Positions 37,758-46,844 of a stretch of 64,000 nt of DNA are shown here, one piece after another. This stretch comes from Marisediminicola antarctica. GTDB lineage: Bacteria; Actinomycetota; Actinomycetes; Actinomycetales; Microbacteriaceae. Location of the stretch: the NCBI RefSeq assembly GCF_009930795.1, contig NZ_CP017146.1, positions 3,038,001 through 3,102,000 on the forward strand, written 5' to 3'. The notes under the pieces were generated by a model. That model did not search any database, had not been told where the DNA came from, and saw nothing but the letters and a program-made list of their open reading frames with translations. The first letter of the stretch is position 1. Each line of letters starts with the position of its first letter. Made by a program: the position numbers and the translations under genes.

Positions 37758-39577
37758 TTGATCTCCTTGGCGCTGATGAGAACCTGGCTGAAGCCAAGCA
37801 GGACAATTTTCTCGTCGCTGCCGATCGGCGGGATGTAAAAGAGCAACTGGTCGCCGTAGGTGGCGGCGACGCCCTCCTTCGTGCCGGAGAGCCCGGAGAG
37901 GGTCTTGGTGGCGCCCTCGGGGTTGATCGTGGCGCCCTCCTCGACGGGGGTCACCCGCTCGGTCTCCTCGATGTAGATACTCACGAGGGCGCCCGACTCG
38001 TTAGAGGCGAGCGCGATCGTCTCGGCATCACCGGGCGTGATGCCGAATTCGATCTTGGCCTTGTCGTCGAGGGCCTCAGAGCGCGCTTTACGCGCCTCGA
38101 CGCCGACGCTCGGAATAAGCCCGTCGCGTTCGATGTCGAAGAGCTCGTACGATTCGCTTTCCGCGCCGACAGTGAGCACGTCGACGTACGCGGCAGCGAG
38201 CTCGCCGGGAGCCATGGAGAGCAGCTTCGTATCGGGCGACAGCCGCGGAGCGCCAACCGTCTGCGGGGCGAGGGGCGGCAGCACGGCCTCGGGCTCGAGC
38301 GCAACCGAGTAGTAGACCTTGTACTGCTCGCGTGGCGACGCCTGGAGCAGCATGAGCGCGACCGGAGCTGCGGGCTCGACGGGCTCCGCTCCCTCCGCCG
38401 GCTCCTCCACGGTCGGCTCGACGACCGCGAAGATCGCGCGTGGCCAGCTGGTGTCCGCGTCCTTGGGCAGCGACTGGGGCAGGGCGACGGCGAGCCGGCC
38501 GGTCGGGATCGGCGCGAGCGCCGGGAAGGCGCTGTCCTTCGCACGGGTCTCATAGTTGCCGGTGCGCAGCTTGAGCGCGGGGCCGTCGAACCGCGACGAG
38601 AGCGCCTCGGTGTCGAGGCTTGCGTCGGCCGCGGCCGCGACCTCCGCGACGTCGGTCACGATCGATTGCACCTGCCGAACGGTCGCGGCGGGCGGCTGGC
38701 GCTCTTCGGCCACGGCATCGGCATCGGTGGATGCGCTGGGCGACGGGATGAGCGGGATCGCGTCGCGACCGGCGAGGTCGGGCCACAGGTCCGAGGAGCA
38801 GCCGGAGAGCACGAGCGAGCCGATGAGCAAGGCGGGCATCGCAATCATGCGGCTGGCCGACCGGCGCCCTCGCCTGGTCGTGACGGCCTTCGGCTTGCTC
38901 ACTCGGTAGCTCCTCTGCCGTGGCAGCTTGGGCATGCGCTGCGACTTGGGCGGCTTGATGCTCTTGCGTCGGGGGCCGCGCGTGCGGCGCTGGTTGCGGA
39001 TGGCCCAGACCAGGAAGATGAGGGAGAGGAGAAGCATGAGAGCGCCGCCGACCATGAACGGACCAGCCCACGGCGTGCGGTTGTCGAGCGGCCAGGTGAT
39101 CGCGACAGTCGAGGGAGCGGTCTCGGTTCCGTCAGAAACGACGAGGATGGAGAACTCCTCGTCGAGCCTGAGCCTCATATCGAGCTCGTCCTCGGCGTTG
39201 TACTCGGCGAGCCAGAGGTCGGATCCCGCCGGCAGCGGGACACTTTGCTCGGTCCCGGTTTTTGTCACGCTCACGAGGTCCTGGCTCTCGGTGTCGAACC
39301 CGATGCTGTTGTAGCTCGCGTCGCCGACCCAGGCGAGGATGTCCTCGGTGCGCGCATAGGCCGCAAAGATTGTGTCGGACCCACTGATCGTCACGTCCTG
39401 GCGGCCGTCCAGCGCGTTGAGGGTTTCCCCGCCGATGACGGTGACGGGGGCATCACTGTCTGATTCGCTGGTCGCGGTGAGTTCCGATGGGCCATTGAGC
39501 ACCGTCGTCTGGGCGATTCCGTAGCCGCCAAGACCGACGCCGATCAGGAAGGCCACTATGGCTAGGGCAAAGCGCAC
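37754..39577 (-). CDS. Large conserved membrane protein with internal lipobox-like segment
   Basis: A 607-residue protein. TM1 is residues 2-21, a beta-rich extracytoplasmic domain follows to about 170, TM2 is about 174-192, and a very basic loop (190-240) leads to a third hydrophobic segment MIAMPALLIGSLVLSGCSSD with a perfect lipobox at Cys260. The remaining 340 residues look extracytoplasmic (ALAPIPTGRLAVALPQSLPKDADTSWPRAIFAV ... QLLFYIPPIG). I do not know a function; similar actinobacterial proteins carry inconsistent names. The stop overlaps the start of the YbbN-like gene by four bases, but this gene lies upstream, so both are on one transcript. Confidence 0.75.
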   Translation of the reverse strand: MRFALAIVAFLIGVGLGGYGIAQTTVLNGPSELTATSESDSDAPVTVIGGETLNALDGRQDVTISGSDTIFAAYARTEDILAWVGDASYNSIGFDTESQDLVSVTKTGTEQSVPLPAGSDLWLAEYNAEDELDMRLRLDEEFSILVVSDGTETAPSTVAITWPLDNRTPWAGPFMVGGALMLLLSLIFLVWAIRNQRRTRGPRRKSIKPPKSQRMPKLPRQRSYRVSKPKAVTTRRGRRSASRMIAMPALLIGSLVLSGCSSDLWPDLAGRDAIPLIPSPSASTDADAVAEERQPPAATVRQVQSIVTDVAEVAAAADASLDTEALSSRFDGPALKLRTGNYETRAKDSAFPALAPIPTGRLAVALPQSLPKDADTSWPRAIFAVVEPTVEEPAEGAEPVEPAAPVALMLLQASPREQYKVYYSVALEPEAVLPPLAPQTVGAPRLSPDTKLLSMAPGELAAAYVDVLTVGAESESYELFDIERDGLIPSVGVEARKARSEALDDKAKIEFGITPGDAETIALASNESGALVSIYIEETERVTPVEEGATINPEGATKTLSGLSGTKEGVAATYGDQLLFYIPPIGSDEKIVLLGFSQVLISAKEIK

Positions 39578-39878
39578 GAACTTACTCCTTTCGTGTTGCC
39601 ACGCCGATCAGAATTGGCCGCACCCCGTCGCGTTCGCAGCGCGACCACTCGCGCAATGAGACGAGATTGGGGTGTGCCGGGACCGAGGTGGGCCCGAAAA
39701 TGGCAACAGACAAAGACATCGCAGACTACCCGATCAGTCTGGGAGCTCCCAATTATTCGCTGCTGGGGGAATTGGGGGCAGATATTGACGTCGCCTCACA
39801 CTGCGCGGCGCCCAGTCGTCGCTAAGCTCAGTCGAGTTCGGCTGTGCCGCCAGCGCCCGCCGACCACGAGGAGACAAT
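39578..39878. other. 301-bp divergent promoter region
   Basis: Separates two divergent genes. It contains the palindrome GGGAGCTCCC (39741-39750) and the inverted repeat CCCAATT-N15-AATTGGG (39748-39776). The GAGGAGA ribosome-binding site of the downstream gene is at its right end. A 41-codon frame inside has atypical codon use and is not called. Confidence 0.5.
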
Positions 39879-41828
39879 GTGGCCAGTGACGACGACGACT
39901 TCAGCACGGCGATGCGCGGCTACAACCGCGACGAGGTCGACAAGGCGCTCCAGGACCTGCGCCGCGAGCTGATCAAGGCCAACTCAGACAAGGTCGAATC
40001 GACGAGGGAGATCAAACGCCTCTCGGCGACCGTGCGCGATCTCGAGTCCGAGATCGAGGAGACGGGCAGCCCGAGCTACAGCGGACTTGGCATGAAGCTC
40101 GAGAACATGCTGCGGGTCGCGGAAGAGCAGTCCACGAGACTCATCAGCCAGGCGGATATCGACGCCGAGCGCCTCCGAAGCAGCGTGCAGCTCGAGGTGA
40201 ACCGGATGCGCGTCGATGCGATGGAGACCGCGGAGGGATTTGTCGCCGACGCCGACGAGAAGGCCACCGCGCTGCGCCAGTCAGCGAATGCCGAAGCCGC
40301 CGAGATCCTCGAGATCGCGCAGGCGCGGGCGGATGCCGTCACCCAGGAGGCTCTCCTCGAAGCCGCCGCGATCCGCGGTGCCGTTGCGACGGAATCCGCC
40401 GAGCTACGCGGCACCACCCGGCGCGAGTCCGCTGCCGTGCGCGCAGAGGCAGACCGCGAGTCCGCCGAGGTCCGCGCCGCGGCCCAGCGGGAGATCAGCG
40501 AAGCACGGGAACAGGCCGCACAGCTCGCGCGCGACACCGAGCGCGGCCGTGCAGAGTTCGACAGCATCAGCGAGAAGCAGCGCGGTGACCTCGAACGCGA
40601 GGTCGAGCAGCAGCGCACGGACCTCGGTCGGCACGTCGCGACGGTCACGGCCGAGCTCGCGGCGACCGTCGAGAAGACGACAGGCGACCTGCAACGTGAG
40701 CTTGCCGCCGCCCACGCCTCCCTCGAGCAGGAACTCGCGGAGGGCCGCTCCGCGCTTGAGGTGGAGACGATGTCCCGCCGCTCCGCGCTGGAACGCGAAG
40801 AGGAGTTTGTTCGCGCGGCCCTCTCGCGTGACACCGATGCCGCCTGGGCCACCCTCAGCTCGTCCACGGCCGACGCAGAGGTCGCCCTCGCCCGCGAGAC
40901 CGAGGACACCCGCCAGACCCTGGCCGCGGAGGCCGAGGCCGTTCGCTCGGCCCTGGCCACCGAGACGGCGGACACCCGCAGCGCGCTTGCCCGCGAGGTG
41001 GCGGATGGGCGCGCGGCCCTGACGAAGGAAATCGACGAGCAGCACGCCGCTGTCGAGCGGGAGATCTCGGCGGCCCGCGCCCTGCTCGACGCCGACACGA
41101 CGGCCGCTTATGCGGCCCTCGCACAGGAGACCACTGCAACCACGGCAGCTCTCGACCGGACGGCCAAGAAAGCGACCACGGACCTCTCCCTCGAACTGGT
41201 GACCGCGCGGGCGGACCTCGACGAGGAGATCACGGCAGCGCGCGCGAGCCTCGCTCACGACATCGAGCAGCAGCGCACCGACCTGGACCGTGACATCGCG
41301 CAGCAGCGGGCCGACCTCACACGCGACGCGGAAGAGACCCGCGCGCAACTCGCGTTCGAAGTCGACGAGACGCGAACCACGATCGCCCGTGACGCCGAGC
41401 AGGGCCGCACCGACCTCGAGATCGAGATCACAGCCCGACGGGACGAGGCCGAGAAGGCCGCACTCGCCGCGCACCAAGAGGCGGTCGCGCAGACCCAGAA
41501 GTACCTCGACGACGCGGCCCGCCAGCTCGCCGAGGCGACCAAACGGGCCGACGAGCGCCAGAAGCACGCGGACGAGGTAGAGGCGTCCGCGCGGGCCGAG
41601 GCGAAGGCGCTGCTGGAGTCCACCCAGGCGACGGCCGCCGAGCTCGTTTCCGAAGCGAGGGCAAAGGCAAAGGTGGCCGTCGACGAGGCCGACCAGAGGA
41701 CCGCAGTGCTCGTGTCTGACGCGGAAGAGCGCCTGTCCAAGATTAGGATTGAGCGCGAAGCGGTCGCCGGGTACTTCCAGGGTCTCCGCGGCGTTCTGAC
41801 AGAGGCGGAGAGAGCCTCGGCCGAGTAA
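39879..41828 (+). CDS. DivIVA-domain long coiled-coil protein (Scy/Wag31-like)
   Basis: A 649-residue cytoplasmic protein. The N-terminal 30 residues (DFSTAMRGYNRDEVDKALQDLRREL) are a DivIVA-type membrane-curvature segment. Almost all the rest is predicted coiled coil made of short repeating units rich in Ala, Glu and Arg, such as TAELAATVEKTTGDLQREL, LAREVADGRAAL and DIEQQRTDLDRDIAQQRADL. There is no ATPase motif. It probably acts as a scaffold for polar growth or division, as Scy or Wag31 does; this is inference from architecture. GTG start with GAGGAGA upstream. An AI-2E permease gene follows 26 bp later. Confidence 0.8.
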   Translation: MASDDDDFSTAMRGYNRDEVDKALQDLRRELIKANSDKVESTREIKRLSATVRDLESEIEETGSPSYSGLGMKLENMLRVAEEQSTRLISQADIDAERLRSSVQLEVNRMRVDAMETAEGFVADADEKATALRQSANAEAAEILEIAQARADAVTQEALLEAAAIRGAVATESAELRGTTRRESAAVRAEADRESAEVRAAAQREISEAREQAAQLARDTERGRAEFDSISEKQRGDLEREVEQQRTDLGRHVATVTAELAATVEKTTGDLQRELAAAHASLEQELAEGRSALEVETMSRRSALEREEEFVRAALSRDTDAAWATLSSSTADAEVALARETEDTRQTLAAEAEAVRSALATETADTRSALAREVADGRAALTKEIDEQHAAVEREISAARALLDADTTAAYAALAQETTATTAALDRTAKKATTDLSLELVTARADLDEEITAARASLAHDIEQQRTDLDRDIAQQRADLTRDAEETRAQLAFEVDETRTTIARDAEQGRTDLEIEITARRDEAEKAALAAHQEAVAQTQKYLDDAARQLAEATKRADERQKHADEVEASARAEAKALLESTQATAAELVSEARAKAKVAVDEADQRTAVLVSDAEERLSKIRIEREAVAGYFQGLRGVLTEAERASAE

Positions 41829-41854
41829 CACCCCGACAGTAAGGCAGAGGGCCC

Positions 41855-42904
41855 GTGAAGATCCAGAACGGATTCCGGTTCGGCCTGTTCGGTGGGCTCG
41901 GGGTTCTGATCGCCCTGCTGATTGGCGGCGCCGTCGTCTCGCTTGCGACGATCCTCACCTACATCGGAGCGGCGCTATTCCTCGCGCTCGGCCTCGACCC
42001 GATCGTGACCTGGCTCGAGAAGAAGGGGATGAAGCGACCCCTCGCGATCCTCACCGTGCTCGTCGGGGTGCTCGGCGTTGTTGCCGGCCTCGTTCTCTCG
42101 ATCATCCCCGTCATCGCGGAGCAGGTGCAGACCCTCGTCACGCAGATCCCGAGGGTGATCGAGAGCTTCGCCGACGGCAGCCTGAACCAGGCGATCACGG
42201 ACACCCTCCCCTGGCTCGCGGTCGACGATCTCCTTGCCCAGGTCACCGACACCATGTCCGACCCGACCTTCCTCAGCAATCTCGGCGGCGGTGTGCTCAA
42301 GGCGGGTCTCGGGCTTGCGACCGGGGTTTTCGGCGCCCTGATCATCATCATCCTTATGCTCTACTTCACTGCATCGCTCGGCAGCCTCAAGCGCGGCATC
42401 TACCAGGTCATCCCCGCCTCGAAGCGGGTCGGGTTCATCGACATCTCCGAGCAGATCAGCCAGTCCGTCGGGCGTTATGTCGTCGGACAGCTCACCCTGG
42501 CGCTCGTCAACGGCGTGCTCTCGTTCGTCGTGCTGACGTTCGTGATCCGCGCCGAGTACTCTGCCCTGCTGGCCTTCATCGCTTTTCTCGGCTCGCTGAT
42601 TCCGCTCGTGGGAACAATCTCGGCATCCGTCGTCATCACCCTCGCAGTGCTGCTCTTCGACGGGACGCCGACCGTGCTCTGGGTCGCCGGCTACTACCTG
42701 ATCTACATGCAGGTCGAGGCCTACCTGATCACGCCGCGAATCATGACGCGTGCGGTGAAGGTTCCCGGCGTCGTCGTCGTCATTGCCGCCCTGGCCGGAG
42801 GGACCCTGCTCGGACTCCTCGGCGCGCTTGTCGCTATTCCCGTTGCGGCGTCGATCCTGCTGATCATCAAGCAGGTCGTCGTGCCGCGCCAGAACGCACT
42901 CTAG
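41855..42904 (+). CDS. AI-2E family transporter (TqsA/YdiK-like permease)
   Basis: A 349-residue polytopic membrane protein. It has about eight helices and the family layout: GVLIALLIGGAVVSLATILTYIGAALFLALGLDPIV at the start, a cytosolic middle (IPRVIESFADG), FIAFLGSLIPLVGTISASVVI, and AGGTLLGLLGALVAIPVAA near the end. Despite the family name, most members are not shown to move AI-2; some act as Na+/H+ or small-molecule exporters. GTG start. Probably co-transcribed with the DivIVA-type gene. Confidence 0.88.
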   Translation: MKIQNGFRFGLFGGLGVLIALLIGGAVVSLATILTYIGAALFLALGLDPIVTWLEKKGMKRPLAILTVLVGVLGVVAGLVLSIIPVIAEQVQTLVTQIPRVIESFADGSLNQAITDTLPWLAVDDLLAQVTDTMSDPTFLSNLGGGVLKAGLGLATGVFGALIIIILMLYFTASLGSLKRGIYQVIPASKRVGFIDISEQISQSVGRYVVGQLTLALVNGVLSFVVLTFVIRAEYSALLAFIAFLGSLIPLVGTISASVVITLAVLLFDGTPTVLWVAGYYLIYMQVEAYLITPRIMTRAVKVPGVVVVIAALAGGTLLGLLGALVAIPVAASILLIIKQVVVPRQNAL

Positions 42905-42908
42905 GGAG

Positions 42909-43616
42909 TCAGTCCCATGCCTCCGGGAGGGGAAGCACGCCGGGGTTCAGGCGGGCGACGATCTCTGTGAGCACACGCCGCGTCTGCGCCTCGCCCACCC
43001 AGAGGTGCTTGCCGCCCTCGACCGCGACGAGTTCCGCCTCGGGAACGCTCGCGAACCTCTGCCCCGCTTCCTCTGGACGCAGGTAGTCGTCGAGCTCGGG
43101 CACGACGACGATCATCCGCCGACCGCTCCCGGCCCATGCCGCGAGCTCCTCGTCGGTCGTGCGGTGAAGCGGGGGCGAGAGCAGGATGATGCCCTCGATG
43201 TCGTGCTCAAGGCCGTGCTTCAGGGCGACTTCGGTGCCGAACGACCAGCCGAGCAGCCACGGCTTCGGCAGTGCGCGTTCGGCCACGAACCTCATCGCGG
43301 CGTCGAGGTCGTGGCGCTCGTCCTCGCCGTGGCCGAAGGCGCCATCCGATGTGCCACGCGGCGACGTGACGCCGCGGAAGTTGAACCGCAGCACGGCGAG
43401 GTCGGCGAGCGCCGGAAGGCGGGCGGCCGCTTTGCGAATAATGTGCGAATCCATGAACCCGCCCGCGGTGGGGAGCGGATGCAGCGCGACGACGGTCGCG
43501 ACCGGCTCGGCCCAGACGGGGAGGGACAGCTCCCCGACCAGGGTCAGCTCATCCTCGGTGACCAGCTCCACGTTTTCCCGCTTCGCCGGAAGCTCGATAC
43601 CGCCCTTGATCTGCAT
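42909..43616 (-). CDS. Alpha/beta hydrolase
   Basis: A 235-residue cytoplasmic alpha/beta hydrolase of the KTEDD/YfhR-like kind. The core strands are VATVVALHPLPTAGGFMDS and LAVLRFNFRG; the nucleophile elbow is LLGWSFGTEVAL (Ser); the acid is in VVVPELDDYLRPEE and the His in VEGGKHLWVGE. The motif HPLPTAGGFMD fits small-ester hydrolases that lack a lid. Substrate unknown. It ends five bases from the stop of the convergent AI-2E gene and is upstream of no other gene in its direction. Confidence 0.85.
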   Translation of the reverse strand: MQIKGGIELPAKRENVELVTEDELTLVGELSLPVWAEPVATVVALHPLPTAGGFMDSHIIRKAAARLPALADLAVLRFNFRGVTSPRGTSDGAFGHGEDERHDLDAAMRFVAERALPKPWLLGWSFGTEVALKHGLEHDIEGIILLSPPLHRTTDEELAAWAGSGRRMIVVVPELDDYLRPEEAGQRFASVPEAELVAVEGGKHLWVGEAQTRRVLTEIVARLNPGVLPLPEAWD

Positions 43617-43622
43617 GCGTCC

Positions 43623-43919
43623 CTACTTGATCTTCCAACAGTGGTTGTGCCAATGCCGCCGGGCCGCGACATCGTCGGCCTCGCCCATCAGGCCGTCCGC
43701 ACGCCATGCGACGATATGGGCGATGCCGGGAGCGATGCCCAGTCCGCAGCCGGGGCAGACATAGGGCTTGACCGCGGACGACGCGGCGATGGACTGTACA
43801 TTCCACAGGCCATCGCGCTTCTCCTGGGGCCGCAGCCCTCCGTAGAGCGATCTGGAGAGGTCGGGCCGTTCGCCGTCGCCTTCCCCTCTGGACCGACGCG
43901 GTCGGTTGCTTCGCGGCAT
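43623..43919 (-). CDS. Small zinc-ribbon protein (actinobacterial, unknown function)
   Basis: A 98-residue basic protein. A charged N-terminus (MPRSNRPRRSRGEGDGERPD) precedes a metal-binding region: CPGCG in the middle and HWHNHCW at the C-terminus, which could make a Cys/His zinc site. Proteins of this type are widespread in actinobacteria and often mislabelled as ATP/GTP-binding; no nucleotide-binding motif is present here. The longer open frame upstream has implausible Arg/Pro composition. Its stop is six bases from the start of the hydrolase gene, so they are likely co-transcribed. Confidence 0.78.
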   Translation of the reverse strand: MPRSNRPRRSRGEGDGERPDLSRSLYGGLRPQEKRDGLWNVQSIAASSAVKPYVCPGCGLGIAPGIAHIVAWRADGLMGEADDVAARRHWHNHCWKIK

Positions 43920-43965
43920 GGGTCCAATCCGGGTCGGGAAGGCGGGGTGCGTGGCTGACGCCGGG

Positions 43966-44682
43966 TCAGTACCAGCCCTTGATCTGGCTAGCGCCCCATG
44001 CTCCGCACGGGCTGCCGTAGCGATCGGTGATGTAGCCGAGGCCCCACGTGATCTGGGTGGCCGGGTTTGTTGCCCAGTCCGCTCCGGCCGTCGCCATCTT
44101 CGAGCCCGGGAGTGACTGCGGGATACCGTAGGCGCCGCTGCTCGGGTTGCTGGCGAACGTATTCCAGCCCGACTCCTTCTGCCACAGCGACACGAGGCAG
44201 TTGTACTCGCCTTCACCCCAGCCCCTGGCCTGCACCATCGCGTAGGCGATGGACTTGGCCGAGCCCGGATTGGGAGAGCCGGCGGCGGGGGCACCACCAC
44301 CGCCACCGCCACCGCCACCACCACCACTTGGTGCGGCGGAGGGTGCGGCCGGCGCCGGCGCCGGCGCCGACGACACCGGCGGCGGCGGCGGCGGCAGCGG
44401 TTTCGCGGTGACGCCGTAGTCGTCGCGGACGACCTCGTTCGTGTACTCACCGTCGACTGCAAGCACCTGTGTTGGCACTGCGTCAGTCTCGGCGAGAACG
44501 ACCGCGGCGGCGGCCTCCTGCTGCGCCATCGGCGACGTCACCGACACCAACACGAAGGCCAGAGCGGCGAACGAGGCGAAGACGGGCAGTACGCCCTGAC
44601 GCCGGATTGTGGGTTTATGCGCCTCCACGGCAGCAGCCGGAGACTGCGGCCGGAGCGCTAGGAAAGTTCTATGGCGACCCAT
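43966..44682 (-). CDS. Secreted lytic transglycosylase-like protein
   Basis: A 238-residue protein. A hydrophobic signal/anchor is at about 33-50 (PVFASFAALAFVLVSVTS), then a Pro-rich segment (KPLPPPPPPV), an Ala/Pro spacer and a run of eleven Gly. The C-terminal 90 residues are a lysozyme-like fold: NCLVSLWQKESGWNTFASNPSSGAYGIPQSLPGSKM (catalytic Glu in KESGW), NPATQITWGLGYITDRYGSPCGAW. This matches actinobacterial transglycosylase-like cell-wall enzymes. Cleavage of peptidoglycan is likely. It lies alone; the lower-complexity spacer is coded by CCACCGCCACC-type repeats. Confidence 0.85.
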   Translation of the reverse strand: MGRHRTFLALRPQSPAAAVEAHKPTIRRQGVLPVFASFAALAFVLVSVTSPMAQQEAAAAVVLAETDAVPTQVLAVDGEYTNEVVRDDYGVTAKPLPPPPPPVSSAPAPAPAAPSAAPSGGGGGGGGGGGAPAAGSPNPGSAKSIAYAMVQARGWGEGEYNCLVSLWQKESGWNTFASNPSSGAYGIPQSLPGSKMATAGADWATNPATQITWGLGYITDRYGSPCGAWGASQIKGWY

Positions 44683-44726
44683 AGTTTCAAGATTTTAGCC
44701 CAGATTGCCTGAGAAGCAGCATCGGA

Positions 44727-45281
44727 TCAGGAACGGACGGCAAGCATGACGTCAATTACGGCATCCAGCACGACGTCGACCTGCGTCTCGCGGTACCCGC
44801 CACGCTGTGGCGCGAAGGACACTGCGCGTACCTCGTCGACGGTCAAATGGTCCCCATCCTGGAAGTATCGTGTGAGTCGCCCGGCGAACTCGTCGACCTG
44901 CTGCACGCTGTACCCGACGGTGAGCGAACGGATCCGGTCGAACCTCTCGCCGTCCGGTCGGGCGAGGCGATCGAGGATCTCCTGAGCCTCTGTCCGTGCC
45001 GAGGAGTACCACTCCTCCTCGCCCTTCTCGCGGATCCGGAGCTCCCGCTCCCGGCTTGCGAAGGCATCCTCGAGGCGCTCAAGAGCAGCATCCACCTGCC
45101 CCGTCTCGTATCCGCCCTTCTGCATTGCGAAGGCGGTGTGGCGGATGCTGGCGGCGGTCACGATCGTGAGCTGGCCCGCTTCCGCCCCATACGCGCGCCT
45201 GGCCTCCTCGAGAAAATCCTCCACCTGTTCGACGTCGTAGCCGAGGTGGGACCTCGTCGTGCGTGGGAATGTTGTGCTCAC
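44727..45281 (-). CDS. DivIVA-domain protein linked to cdsA
   Basis: A 184-residue protein with three copies of a DivIVA-like segment: FPRTTRSHLGYDVEQVEDFLEEARR at the N-terminus, FAMQKGGYETGQVDAALERLEDAFASRE, and the pair RIRSLTVGYSVQQVDEFAGRL / FAPQRGGYRETQVDVVLDAVIDVML. The tandem GY-x-x-x-QVD motif is unusual against single-domain DivIVA. A GTG start is 15 bases after the cdsA stop. A membrane-curvature or scaffold role near phospholipid synthesis is plausible but inferred. Confidence 0.83.
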   Translation of the reverse strand: MSTTFPRTTRSHLGYDVEQVEDFLEEARRAYGAEAGQLTIVTAASIRHTAFAMQKGGYETGQVDAALERLEDAFASRERELRIREKGEEEWYSSARTEAQEILDRLARPDGERFDRIRSLTVGYSVQQVDEFAGRLTRYFQDGDHLTVDEVRAVSFAPQRGGYRETQVDVVLDAVIDVMLAVRS

Positions 45282-45295
45282 GGCACCATTCTGCA

Positions 45296-46279
45296 CTACG
45301 CAAAGATGAGGAACAGCGCGTACGTTGCGATGGTGCTCGGAAGAACAGAGTCGAGCCGGTCGAGGAACCCTCCGTGACCGGGCAGCCACGTGCTGATGTC
45401 TTTGATACCGAGATCGCGCTTGATGAGCGACTCCGTGAGGTCCCCGAGCGTGGCCGTAGCCACCATAGTGATGCCGAAGATGAGGCCGAACCACCAGGGC
45501 TGGCCGAGCATGAACAGAGCGAGCACGACGCCGACGGTAAGGGCAACGAGCACTGACCCGGCGAACCCCTCCCACGTCTTCTTCGGGCTGATTCTCGGGG
45601 CCATCGGATGCTTGCCGAACAGCACGCCGCTCGCATACGCACCGGTGTCGGTCGAGATGACGATGAGCAGAAAGGCGAGGGTCCACCACTCGCCGCCGTC
45701 CTGCGCGGCCATAACGACCGCGAAACTGCCGAGGAAGGGCACATAGGCCTGGACAAAGGTACCGGCGCCGAGGTCCTTCCAGAACTCGAGCGCCGTGCCT
45801 CGTCGGCTCGGGCGGACCTGTTCGGCCGCGCGCCAGAGGCCGACGAGCAGAACCCCGCCGAGGAGCACAAGCCAGGCACCGCTCGCACCGAAGTAAAAGG
45901 CCGCGGGCACGATCGCGACCGCGGCGATGACCGTCGGTACGCGCGGCACGTAACGGCCAGCGAACCACAGGGCGCTCGCGAGCTCGAACGCGGTGAAGGC
46001 AACGAGCGCGGCGGCCACGAGCATGAAGAAGGACTTCACGAGGATGAGGCTCAACAGCATGCTCACACCGAGCACGAGGCCGAACCCGATGGCGAGCGGC
46101 AGGTTGCGGCCGGCCCTCGCCTCGAGCTTCTCATTCGCGTCGTCGAGGTGGGCGCGGGTCACAGCGATCTGGGCGCGGATCTCCTCTCGAGTCGCGGCGG
46201 CGCGGGCCTCGAGATCCTCACGCCTCTGGCGCACGCGTCTATTCAGCGCTGGTCGGGGCCTCTCGGGAGAATCCGACAT
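45296..46279 (-). CDS. cdsA: Phosphatidate cytidylyltransferase CdsA
   Basis: A 327-residue integral membrane enzyme that makes CDP-diacylglycerol from phosphatidic acid and CTP. The C-terminal signature is intact: ISPKKTWEGFAGS, GDLTESLIKRDLGIKD and LPGHGGFLDRLDSVL. A charged helical N-terminal 50 residues (RRVRQRREDLEARAAATREEIRAQIAV), absent in E. coli CdsA, precede the membrane part. The start is the base after the frr stop (TAA directly followed by ATG on the minus strand), so both are on one mRNA. Confidence 0.95.
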   Translation of the reverse strand: MSDSPERPRPALNRRVRQRREDLEARAAATREEIRAQIAVTRAHLDDANEKLEARAGRNLPLAIGFGLVLGVSMLLSLILVKSFFMLVAAALVAFTAFELASALWFAGRYVPRVPTVIAAVAIVPAAFYFGASGAWLVLLGGVLLVGLWRAAEQVRPSRRGTALEFWKDLGAGTFVQAYVPFLGSFAVVMAAQDGGEWWTLAFLLIVISTDTGAYASGVLFGKHPMAPRISPKKTWEGFAGSVLVALTVGVVLALFMLGQPWWFGLIFGITMVATATLGDLTESLIKRDLGIKDISTWLPGHGGFLDRLDSVLPSTIATYALFLIFA

Positions 46280-46834
46280 TTAGACCTCGAGAAGCTCGGC
46301 TTCCTTCTTCTTGAGCGCGTCGTCGATCGCATCAATGTGCGACTTCGTGACGGCCTCGAGCTCCTTCTCGCCGCGTGTCACTTCGTCATCGCCCACCTCG
46401 CTCTTGAGTGCATCGAGCTCGTCCTTTGAGCGACGGCGGATGTTGCGGATCGACACCTTGGCGTCCTCGCCCTTGGCGCGCACGAGCTTGACGAACTCCT
46501 TGCGGCGCTCCTCCGTCAACTCGGGCAGGGTGACGCGGATGACCGTGCCGTCGTTTCCGACATTCGCGCTGAGGTTTGGAGCCGAGACGAGCGCACGCTC
46601 GATGTCCTTGAGCGCGATCTTGTCGTACGGAGTCACCAGTAGGGTGCGCGCCTCGGGGTTCTGCATGCCGGCGAGCTGCCCGAGCGGCGTCGGGGTGCCG
46701 TAATAGTCCACGAGAATCTTCTGGAACAATGCCGGGTTCGCGCGGCCCGTGCGCACGTTTCCGAAGTCGTCCTTGGCCGCCTCGACGGACTTGTGCATCT
46801 TGTCTTTGGCTTCTGCCAGTACGTCACTGATCAC
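46280..46834 (-). CDS. frr: Ribosome recycling factor
   Basis: A 184-residue RRF. GTG start preceded by AAGGAG. Conserved features: [71 protein letters not shown] and [13 protein letters not shown]. With EF-G it splits post-termination ribosomes. It lies between a small membrane protein gene and cdsA, in the order usual for actinobacteria. Confidence 0.97.
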   Translation of the reverse strand: MISDVLAEAKDKMHKSVEAAKDDFGNVRTGRANPALFQKILVDYYGTPTPLGQLAGMQNPEARTLLVTPYDKIALKDIERALVSAPNLSANVGNDGTVIRVTLPELTEERRKEFVKLVRAKGEDAKVSIRNIRRRSKDELDALKSEVGDDEVTRGEKELEAVTKSHIDAIDDALKKKEAELLEV

Positions 46835-46844
46835 GACTGCTCCT

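Noticed and set aside
39699-39824. 41-codon frame starting ATGGCAACAGAC in the divergent gap
   Set aside because: Low third-position GC, no ribosome-binding site and no conserved motif.
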